Shown here: in pieces, positions 53,272 through 59,952 of the stretch
Layout of the letters: the number at the start of each line of letters is the position of its first letter
Numbering within the stretch: position 1 is the stretch's first letter
Source of the DNA: JANQPX01 sp965222015
Lineage (GTDB): Bacteria > Pseudomonadota > Alphaproteobacteria > Geminicoccales > Geminicoccaceae
Assembly: GCA_965222015.1 (NCBI GenBank)
Contig: CBDCTL010000023.1
Location: 806,001-870,000 of the forward strand
Direction: 5' to 3'
Length of the DNA: 64,000 bases
Notes under the pieces: model-generated
Seen by the model: only the letters and a program-made list of their open reading frames with translations
Told to the model about the DNA's origin: nothing
Database searches by the model: none
Made by a program: the position numbers and the translations under genes

Positions 53272-53607
53272 TCAGCGATAGACCTCGCGGCGGTGGCCGA
53301 GCTTGATCACCACGATGACGAGACGGTGGTCCTCGATCCTGCAGACGATGCGGTAGTCGCCGACGCGGTAGCGCCAATAGCCGGTCATGTTTTCTTGCAA
53401 ACCCTCGCCGATCAGGCGGGGGTCAGGCAGCGCGAGGACGCGTTCATCGAGATAGCGGGTAATTGCCCTCTGCCATTGAGGGTCGAGTCGCTTGATCTGG
53501 CGACGCGCATCCTCGGTGAACTCAATCGTCCAGGCCGAGTTCCCGTTTGATCTGCTCGAACGGGATCCGCTTTTTTCCTTTGCTCTTTTCGAGGATCCTG
53601 ACGGCAT
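53272..53607 (-). CDS. RelE/ParE-type toxin of a toxin-antitoxin pair
   Basis: The protein core (about 85 residues) is AWTIEFTEDARRQIKRLDPQ through GYWRYRVGDYRIVCRIEDHR and VIVVIKLGHRREVYR. It matches RelE toxins, ribosome-dependent mRNA nucleases, including the C-terminal arginine/tyrosine-rich catalytic edge (GHRREVYR). The start is uncertain: homologues begin MAWTIEF, but here that methionine codon reads TCG. The only in-frame ATG is at 53607, 26 codons upstream and well inside the antitoxin gene. It is paired with the antitoxin immediately upstream. Confidence 0.85.
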   Translation of the reverse strand: MPSGSSKRAKEKSGSRSSRSNGNSAWTIEFTEDARRQIKRLDPQWQRAITRYLDERVLALPDPRLIGEGLQENMTGYWRYRVGDYRIVCRIEDHRLVIVVIKLGHRREVYR

Positions 53608-53758
53608 CGAGATAGTCGGCCCTATCTTCCAGGTATTGCATCAGCGCTTCGCGGACGTAGTAGCTCTTACTGCGTCCGGTTTCCTCGGACAGCTTGTCCA
53701 ACTCTTCAGCGAGCTCAGTTGGTACTCGAAACGCTAAAGTTGATGAGTGAGATGCCAT
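53522..53758 (-). CDS. Ribbon-helix-helix antitoxin (RelB/DUF6290-like)
   Basis: The 78-residue protein has a ribbon-helix-helix start, LAFRVPTELAEELDKLSEET, continuing GRSKSYYVREALMQYLED, which binds DNA as a dimer. Its C-terminal half (LEKSKGKKRIPFEQIKREL) would wrap the RelE toxin. It is the first gene of the pair. The antitoxin stop lies inside the toxin reading frame, so the genes overlap. A promoter with repeat operators directly upstream suggests the usual autorepression. Confidence 0.88.
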   Translation of the reverse strand: MASHSSTLAFRVPTELAEELDKLSEETGRSKSYYVREALMQYLEDRADYLDAVRILEKSKGKKRIPFEQIKRELGLDD

Positions 53759-53779
53759 AGGTCGCGCCTTTTGTCAAAC

Positions 53780-53819
53780 ATGTTATGCATGTTATACACA
53801 AGAGTAAGTCGAACTGCAA
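53780..53819 (-). promoter_or_regulatory. Promoter and repeat operator of the toxin-antitoxin pair
   Basis: On the minus strand TTGCAG (53814-53819) and TATAAC (53791-53796) are 17 bases apart. The -10 box lies inside a repeated ATGTTAT (53780-53786 and 53789-53795, plus-strand reading), which also forms the palindrome AACATG-N5-CATGTT. Overlap of repeats with the -10 box fits autorepression by the ribbon-helix-helix protein. Confidence 0.55.
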
Positions 53820-53894
53820 TTATATTTTCAGTCGGATGAAGATAGAAAACAGAGGTGTAATTTCGTTTTCATGCAGTATGACTAAGCTGCGGCA

Positions 53895-54597
53895 GTGAAG
53901 TCAAAGCTAGGTAATCAGGTGCGTTTAATCGAAACCGACCTCTACCCACTGATAAAAACCTTCCTCGAAGGCCAGGGTTATGCCGTCAAAGGCGAGATCG
54001 GGCGCTGCGACGTGGTGGCGGTGCGTGGCGAGGAAGACCCGGTCGTCGTCGAGATGAAGCTGCGTTTTTCGCTGGATCTGGTGTTTCAGGCAGTCGAGCG
54101 TTTCTCGCTAACCGACAAGGTCTATGTGGCGATCGAAAACCGGAAAAAAGTCGCTCTGGACCCGCCGCTCGAAGGACATTCTCCGGCTTTGCCGGCGGCT
54201 CGGCGTCGGGCTTTTGACCGTGCATGTCGAAAGCGGTCTGGTGGAGCCGAGGCTGGATCCGGGGCCGCACAGGCCGCGCGTGGCCAAGAACAAAAAAGAG
54301 AGACTGCTTCGGGAGTTCGCGCGACGGGTCGGCGATCCGATGGCCGGCGGCACGACAAAGAAACCGATCATGACCGCCTATCGCCAGGACGCCCTTCGCT
54401 GCGCCCATATCCTCGGGGCGCACGGACCGACAAAAGTCGCCGAGCTGCGTGCCGCAGCCGGCGTCGAGCGGGCGGGTCAGATCCTGCTGCGGGACGTCTA
54501 TGGCTGGTTCGAGCGGGTGGAGCGCGGCGTCTACGGGCTGACGCCGCGGGGCGAGGAGGTGCTTCGCGCCAACGCAGGTCAGCTCGACGCTTTATGA
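53895..54597 (+). pseudogene. DUF2161-like gene with a one-base frameshift
   Basis: The 5' half (GTG at 53895) gives IETDLYPLIKTFLEGQGYAV and GEIGRCDVVAVRGEEDPVVV, a restriction-endonuclease-like DUF2161 start with the acidic residues of a nuclease-type core. The frame is lost after AIENRKK at a run of six A's near 54144-54149. The 3' half continues one frame over as RRSKDILRLCRRLGVGLLTV and ends with a C-terminal region (DALRCAHILGAHGPTKVAEL) to 54597. Removing one A restores a single protein of about 233 residues. It may be a true mutation, slippage-rescued, or a sequencing error. The function of DUF2161 proteins is not established. Confidence 0.7.
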
Positions 54598-54666
54598 ACG
54601 AAACGTTCAGTCATCATTCAGTCCGGTCGCTTCACGGTTACCCCTTCGATGGAAGGGAGACCTCGG

Positions 54667-54909
54667 ATGGTCAAAATCCGGCCGGGACGGCCTTTTCTCC
54701 GCATGGCGCTGATCGCCGGCGGCCTGACGCTCGCTCTGTCCGGCTGCCACCTGCACCACGGCTATGTTCACGGCGGCTATGGCTACCACGGCGGCGGCTA
54801 CCAGGGCGGCGGCCATCATGGCGGAGGCCGCCACTATCGCGGCCATCACCACAAGCGCCACGGCCATCATCATCGCCATGGTCGCGGTGGCTGGCGCGGA
54901 CGATATTGA
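54667..54909 (+). CDS. Histidine/glycine-rich small lipoprotein
   Basis: An 80-residue precursor starting at the ATG at 54667 (MVKIRPGRPFLRM), with GGGAGA upstream. A hydrophobic signal ends in the lipobox ALSGC. The mature part, about 50 residues, is almost only histidine, glycine, tyrosine and arginine (HGGYGYHGGGYQGG, GHHHKRHGHHH). Such a composition suggests metal binding, probably nickel, copper or zinc, at the envelope. No known family is recognised. It stands alone, followed closely by a convergent MOSC gene. Confidence 0.75.
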   Translation: MVKIRPGRPFLRMALIAGGLTLALSGCHLHHGYVHGGYGYHGGGYQGGGHHGGGRHYRGHHHKRHGHHHRHGRGGWRGRY

Positions 54910-54939
54910 TTGACCGGACGAACGAGCGGTTCAATCGTC

Positions 54940-55515
54940 CTACCGCGCCGGGGCGTAGAGGCGCTGGGGCGGGATGTGCAGCGCCACTTCGGCGCCCCGC
55001 CAGATATCCCCCTCGCGCTCGACCCAGGCGGTGACGCCGCGCCGGCCGAACGCGGCTTTCACGAACCGCTTGCCGCGGCCGGGGTGGTGGGGCTCGATCA
55101 GCTCGCCCGGGAAGGTGCAGGCTTCGTTCTCCATGTCCACCACCAGCGAAGCGCCGTCGGCGACGATCAGCCGCGAGGATGGCGGAAGCCTCGTGAGCTC
55201 GGGAATGCCGGAGATCACCAGATTGGCCCGCATCCATGCCGGACGAACCGGTTCCGGCAGGCCCATCGACTCCCCGATCGAGGCAAGGTCCTCGGCCGAG
55301 ACGATGGTGATCTGGCGAACGTTGCGGATCGCGATGCCAGGGCGATACTGGCGCCTGGTGCGCACGCAGGCTGGGCGCGTCAGGCCGGCATAGGCATCGC
55401 CTTCGAGGCCGGCGAAACCGGCCCCGACCCGCTCGACCTCGGCAGCGCCCGTCTCGGCGTTGATCAGGACGGCTTCGATGCGGCCGGTCAGACCGCTCGG
55501 CTTGAGGATCGCCAT
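54940..55515 (-). CDS. MOSC domain protein
   Basis: The 191-residue protein from the ATG at 55515 (MAILKPSG, GGGAGAG upstream) matches the MOSC superfamily, which handles sulfur for molybdenum cofactor. Matching regions are GRIEAVLINAETGAAEVERV, GLEGDAYAGLTRP and RQITIVSAEDLASIGESM. RANLVISGIPELTRLPPSSR and WVEREGDIWRGAEVAL continue the family pattern. The conserved cysteine expected to carry sulfur may be the one in NEACTFPGE. The exact substrate is unknown. Confidence 0.85.
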   Translation of the reverse strand: MAILKPSGLTGRIEAVLINAETGAAEVERVGAGFAGLEGDAYAGLTRPACVRTRRQYRPGIAIRNVRQITIVSAEDLASIGESMGLPEPVRPAWMRANLVISGIPELTRLPPSSRLIVADGASLVVDMENEACTFPGELIEPHHPGRGKRFVKAAFGRRGVTAWVEREGDIWRGAEVALHIPPQRLYAPAR

Positions 55516-55697
55516 GATCTCTCCCTGTTGGGCACGCCGGCGCAAGGAAAGGCGCAGTCGTCGCGATGGAAAAATCGTTGTAATCCAAGATTTTATTATG
55601 TTATCTTGACATTCGATTCGAGGTTTGGCTAGAGAATTCGCTTGGTTGTCGGCTGGCTGAGACGCTTGTTTGGATGCGATTTACGGAGGCGCGGCGG

Positions 55698-56399
55698 ATG
55701 GCGATTGCCAGACATTGGTTGATCGGGCTCTTGGTCGTCTCGACCCTCGGCCTTGCGGGTTGTGCGAGTTCCGGCACCGAGGAGGCGAGCGTCTCCCGTT
55801 CGGAAAGGCTGCTCGAGCAGTCCCGACTGGTGCTCCGCGATTTTCTCGAGGATCCGCAATATCAGCGCATGCGGGTCTACGTCCAGAACGCCTACGCCAT
55901 CGTGGTCGTGCCCGACCTTCTGAAGGGGAGTTTCCTCGCCGGCGCCGAGCGCGGCACCGCCGTGATGCTGGTGCGCAATCCGCGCACGGGCGACTGGGGG
56001 CAGCCGGCCTTCTACGATGTCTATGGAGGCAGCCTCGGCCTGCAGTTCGGGGTGCAGAGCTCCGACGTGGTGCTGACCGTCATGAACGAGGGCGCCGTCA
56101 AGCGGATCGTGGGCTCGGGCTTCAAGCTCGGCGCGGACGCCTCCGTCGCGGCCGGACGCACGGGCGCCACCGTCGGCGCCGCCACCACCACCCGTTTCGG
56201 CGAGGATCTCTACGTCTTCGCCAAGAACCAGGGCCTGTTCGGCGGCTTCGCCATCGACGGCAGCTACATGGCCGCGAAGAACGACTGGAACGCCGCCTAT
56301 TACGGCCGCCAGGTGCATCCCTGGGAGGTGATGAGCGACTTCAACGTCATCTCCGGCACCGAAGTCGCCTCGCTCCACGACACCCTGACCCAGTTCTGA
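55698..56399 (+). CDS. SYLF/YSC84-domain lipoprotein
   Basis: A 233-residue lipoprotein starting MAIARHWLIG (ATG at 55698 with GGAGG eight bases upstream; an ATG at 55674 is less likely). The lipobox is LAGC. The mature part has the SYLF features DPQYQRMRVYVQNAYAIVVV, GVQSSDVVLTVMNEGAVKRI, and a glycine-rich FGGFAIDGSYMAAKNDWNAAYYG. SYLF domains bind phosphoinositides in eukaryotes; bacterial versions are of unknown role. It is convergent with the radical SAM gene. Confidence 0.87.
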   Translation: MAIARHWLIGLLVVSTLGLAGCASSGTEEASVSRSERLLEQSRLVLRDFLEDPQYQRMRVYVQNAYAIVVVPDLLKGSFLAGAERGTAVMLVRNPRTGDWGQPAFYDVYGGSLGLQFGVQSSDVVLTVMNEGAVKRIVGSGFKLGADASVAAGRTGATVGAATTTRFGEDLYVFAKNQGLFGGFAIDGSYMAAKNDWNAAYYGRQVHPWEVMSDFNVISGTEVASLHDTLTQF

Positions 56400-56427
56400 G
56401 AGCCCCCTCCGAGGCCGCGCGCCCTGC

Positions 56428-57383
56428 TCAAGCCCCTCGCCGCCGCTCCAGCGATCGCAGGAACGCGCCCGCATCCATGGCCGCCGGGTCCCATCGGGAC
56501 GTTTTCGAACCGACCCGTTCCAGAATCTCCCGGCCTTTCGAGCATCGACCGTCCGGAAGCAGGCGAAAGACGCCGGACGGCCTTTCCAGACGCCTGACCC
56601 GAAGCGCTTCGATCCGGCCGATATCTTCTCCGGGATCTCCATGGCGCAGCGTGTCGAATTCATCGTCGACACAGAAATCGACACCATGCCGGTCGGCGAT
56701 CCGCTGCAGCACGGCCATATCCTCGAGAATCCCGGAACGATCGCCCCACGGGCGGCCAGGGCTGCCCGGCTCGATCCTGCGGAGCGCGTTGACCACCCAG
56801 CGTTCGACGCCGATGTCGCGAAGAAGGGCCGGCATCCCCTCCAGCTGACGCCGCCGCTTCGGGATCAGGACCGACGTCACCGTGATCTCGGTGATCATGG
56901 GAAATTTTTCGACCGCCTGTTTCAACCCCTCGACCGCCGCCGCCCAGGCCCCGGCCTTCCTGCGCTGGCGGTCGTGGGAGTCGGGATCGGCGGCATCGAT
57001 CGAGACGGCGATTTTCGAGAGCCGGAGAGCCGCGAGCTCGTCGACGGCGTTCGCCAGCTCGACGCCGTTCGTGACCAGGCTCGTGGGAATCCCGAGCCTG
57101 CGCCCGGTCGCCAGGATCGCCCGCGTATAGGCCATCGCCTCCGGCAGCAGCGGCTCATAGCCCTGAATGCACACGGCAGCGACCGGGCCGCCGGCGGCGG
57201 CCTGCTCGACGAAGTGGACATAGTCCTTCGGTTTCAGCACGGACCCCGCCTGATCCTCGCCACGCTGGCGGATGAAGCAGAACGGGCAGCTCAGATTGCA
57301 GCCATGGGGGGCTGGGGTGATGAGGGTGACGATGGCGCCAGGTTGAACGATCGCCTTAGGTAGAGCTGGTCAGCGACGGACAT
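56428..57383 (-). pseudogene. Radical SAM enzyme gene with an N-terminal frameshift
   Basis: Most of the gene is open from 57240 to 56428 and reads as a radical SAM barrel (LVTNGVELANAVDELAALRL, KIAVSIDAADPDSHDRQRR). That frame begins at an internal GTG and lacks the cluster. Extending upstream in the same frame gives ITPAPHGCNLSCPFCFIRQR, with the CX3CX2C motif that binds the 4Fe-4S cluster, but no start codon before an in-frame TGA. The likely start is the ATG at 57383 (MSVADQLYL, AGGA upstream) in another frame. A one-base loss near 57357 separates the two parts. The intact protein would be about 318 residues. The substrate is unknown. Confidence 0.7.
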
Positions 57384-57528
57384 GATAAATCCTAGAACCT
57401 TCGTGTAAAAAAGACCGATTCAAATACGTTTGAAATAGTTGGAATCGAAGTACGCGTTCCAATCTCTAGGGAGGGGTTTACTCAATGTCTCAGCATTCAA
57501 AAACTCTGATAGTCGAAAGACAGCGAAA

Positions 57529-58504
57529 TCAAGATGCCGAAGGATAGAATCGAACGCAATTGGTCATTTCAGCATCATTCCAACCTTGACGGCCTAAGAC
57601 GGAAACAAGCAGCGGCATGGACAATCGACGCGACTCGATCGAATAGCAGGTCCCGGCGAGCTCCAGCTCGAGGAACTTTACGAACGATATTTGTCCATCT
57701 TTCGCCATGATCGGGGGATTTGCAGGTACATAGCCAAAATAACGCCAACGAGTTTCTGCTTCATCGAGACAAAGCAAAAACGAGCTATTCTCTAGCGCTT
57801 CAAGGTCTTGACCATAGAGTTGCGTGAATTGTGGACGCGTAGCCATTTGGGTGGAGACGCATCTAGTAAAAAATGACTGTACTTGACATTCCGCCGAATC
57901 ACAGTCACCGTCTGATTTAATACCTTCTAACTCTTCAAAGTGTGGGGTATAGAGCCGATCAATTATGGCTGTATCCATGCTACCGACCAAAACAACAGCA
58001 TGGTTTGATAAGCCACTGCCATCTGGCTTCTGCAATCGGGATCACTTAATAGTCTTACAGCGCGGAAAAATGTAGCCAATTGCTCGGCATTCGAAAAGGC
58101 GGCCAATGACTCGTCATTGTTGATGTCTCGATCACCAGGGATCCACGATCCAAATCAAGTTACGATTCATTTCATCTCTCAGATCGATTCTCCAATAATC
58201 GTTCGATGATTCACAAAATCTCCGTATTGCGGCTGATGTCGTAGGCCCTGCAACACTACCAATTCTACTAACATGAACAAATGCCTTTGATATTTTGAAA
58301 TTCTCTATAGTCACGTCGCGACCAGCTAAGAAAATGAGGATTCATCAATCGCTCCTTTTGGAATTTCTGAACGACGCCTGCGATCTTCTTCATTCTTGGA
58401 AGAAGCAATACACCTTTGATCTTAAAAAAGGATTTAATATTATAATACGGCGAGTTTTGAACAATCTTTAGTCGTTAAGAAACGATATACCTTTCCTTCA
58501 TCAT
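57529..58504 (-). pseudogene. Unrecognised low-GC gene broken by one stop and three frameshifts
   Basis: A strong GGAGG site (58508-58512) precedes an ATG at 58504/58501 (MMKERYIVS). TAA at 58475-58477 follows. The same frame then resumes as RLKIVQNSPYYN and IKGVLLLPRMKKIAGVVQKF through LMNPHF. Three one-base shifts follow: near 58330 (LAGRDVTIENFKISKAFVHV), near 58130 (GDRDINNDESLAAFSNAEQL) and near 58005 (HAVVLVGSMDTAIIDRLYTP), to the stop at 57529. Together they make a coherent protein of roughly 320 residues. No family is recognised. The base composition is clearly lower in GC than neighbours, suggesting foreign origin. It is downstream of the 58475-58822 gene. Confidence 0.6.
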
Positions 58505-58822
58505 TGTCCTCCTTCCGAAATTCCAACGCGAAAAATAAACGTCGAGCAACGCGCCAGCATCATCATCTTTTAAACGCGTCTCCCCATTCAACTTCGATCG
58601 CAGCGAAGCGACTGGAGTCCCTTCGGCTCTCAACAACTCCTCAAGTGTACGGATGCTGTGCCTGCGCTTGCCGGCGACGGTGCCGCCGTTCTCGACCCAC
58701 TGGTGATGGATCGCGAGGAACAACGAGCCGGGATCGCCGGCATAGGGCTCCGGGAGTTTGCCGGTCTCGCCGATCCGCTCCAAGAGGGCCTCGATGTCGG
58801 CTTTGCCACCGACGCTGGTCAT
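58475..58822 (-). CDS. Small unrecognised protein, possibly a DNA-binding regulator
   Basis: A 115-residue frame starting MTSVGGKADIEALLERIGET, ending at TAA. The segment GTPVASLRSKLNGETRLKDD resembles the recognition part of XRE-like helix-turn-helix domains (S..S..LNGE...). I do not recognise a family. The last residues (RTMMKERYIVS) are encoded where the ribosome site and start of the next gene lie, so the true C terminus may be shorter and the last part a frame artefact. Paired inverted repeats upstream (58855-58906) could be its operators. Confidence 0.5.
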   Translation of the reverse strand: MTSVGGKADIEALLERIGETGKLPEPYAGDPGSLFLAIHHQWVENGGTVAGKRRHSIRTLEELLRAEGTPVASLRSKLNGETRLKDDDAGALLDVYFSRWNFGRRTMMKERYIVS

Positions 58823-58854
58823 CGTGCAAACCTCGATTCAACACCAATCTATTC

Positions 58855-58906
58855 TGGTTAACAGAATTTCGCTTTTCTGACTAAAAGAAAATTTCTGTTA
58901 ACCAGA
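58855..58906 (-). promoter_or_regulatory. Paired operator-like inverted repeat upstream of the 58475-58822 gene
   Basis: CTGGTTAACAGAA (58855-58867) and TTCTGTTAACCAG (58894-58906) are perfect inverted copies separated by 26 bases. Each contains GTTAAC. They lie 33-84 bases before the ATG at 58822, in an AT-rich promoter-like region, and could serve the divergent gene at 59016 as well. Paired sites at this spacing are typical of autoregulators. Confidence 0.6.
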
Positions 58907-59015
58907 TTGGCGTCGACTGACTGTCAGTGGTATAGTCCTGAATCAGAGAGACGGCAAATCACAAAGAAGAAAAAATTTTTGAGACCGCTGGACTTTCCGA
59001 GGAGGAGAGCGGGGA

Positions 59016-59381
59016 ATGGCGGAATTTTTGTTTCGAGTCTGGCTTTTGATGCCTGAAATATCGGTTTTCGGCGACCTCGAGCGGGGTCAGGCCGGCAGCT
59101 GGTTGACCCTGATGGTCCAACGCACCCTGTCGACCGGGATCTTCGACGGGCTCGCCGATTCCTTTTTCTCCCAGCTCGAGTCCTTCGCTCTGCCGGCCAT
59201 CGGACTGCTTGTCGCGCTGACGGTGCTGGTCCAGTCCCTCGTCATTCTCGCCTTCGTTGTGGATCGCCTTTTCCGGCGATTCTCCCTCGAATCGGAAAAG
59301 CGCGACGGGCATGGCGGGACGGCCGACGGACAGCTGCCCCGTCGCTGGCTTCGGTCGCTCGGAAGCAGGTCCGATGACTGA
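59016..59381 (+). CDS. Unrecognised small membrane protein
   Basis: A 121-residue protein with GAGGAGGAGAG just before the ATG. One clear membrane helix spans about residues 68-88 (LPAIGLLVALTVLVQSLVIL), with VVDRLFRRF as a positive flank. The N-terminal part is amphipathic (FLFRVWLLMPEISVFG). The C-terminal 35 residues are polar and glycine-, serine- and arginine-rich. No known family is recognised. It is followed 84 bases later by another unrecognised gene. Confidence 0.55.
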   Translation: MAEFLFRVWLLMPEISVFGDLERGQAGSWLTLMVQRTLSTGIFDGLADSFFSQLESFALPAIGLLVALTVLVQSLVILAFVVDRLFRRFSLESEKRDGHGGTADGQLPRRWLRSLGSRSDD

Positions 59382-59465
59382 AGCGGTTCCCAAGGACGAA
59401 GGCTCAGGCCTCATTCTCGAAAAGAATTTGCCGGAAGGCCGGGCTGATCGCCGGTCACGGAGACG

Positions 59466-59783
59466 ATGATGAAATGTGACCCCGAAATGGACGCCAATCC
59501 CATAACGCTGATCAATATTCTGCGGCGCTACAGCCGGGAAGATTACGGCACGATCTTTCTTTACCTGCCGTCGCCCAGGCGGGCCTGCGATCAGGAGGCG
59601 TGGGCGTGGCTGCAACTGTTGAAATCCATGGGCGCCGCCAGGCGGCGCTGGCTGATCTCGGCCGACCACGCCGCAGGCACGATCGGCGAAAGCCACGCCC
59701 ACCTCTTCGATCCGCCGCCCGTCTGCTTCGAAACCTACCGGTTGGACCAAGCCTCTCTCGGCAAGATTTTCGCACGGCTTTGA
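59466..59783 (+). CDS. Unrecognised small soluble protein
   Basis: A 105-residue protein, ATG at 59466 or 59469 behind GGAG. The middle contains INILRRYSREDYGTIFLYLP and EAWAWLQLLKSMGAARRRWL. The second half holds two histidines with acidic neighbours (SADHAAGTIGESHAHLFDPP). No signal peptide or membrane segment is seen. I cannot assign a family or a function. It lies between the 59016 gene and thrS, with the same orientation and normal GC content. Confidence 0.5.
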   Translation: MMKCDPEMDANPITLINILRRYSREDYGTIFLYLPSPRRACDQEAWAWLQLLKSMGAARRRWLISADHAAGTIGESHAHLFDPPPVCFETYRLDQASLGKIFARL

Positions 59784-59952
59784 CGTCGTCTCGCCGCCAG
59801 CTAGCGAAACCCTGGCGAATGGCGTCTCGATGTCCTGATCACGGCTCCCTCCCCTCGGAGGCCGTCCTTGACACCTTCCGCCCTCCACCCCATTGTCCGC
59901 GCGAAATTTTTCGCCACATAGAGAGGGCGATTCGCCCTGCCAAGAGGACGTC

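Noticed and set aside
54140..54152. Programmed -1 frameshift at A AAA AAG in the DUF2161 gene
   Set aside because: A -1 slip leads into the wrong frame; joining the halves needs the opposite shift.
57241..57383. Using the internal GTG at 57240 as the true start of the radical SAM gene
   Set aside because: It would remove the CX3CX2C cluster motif that is in frame just upstream.
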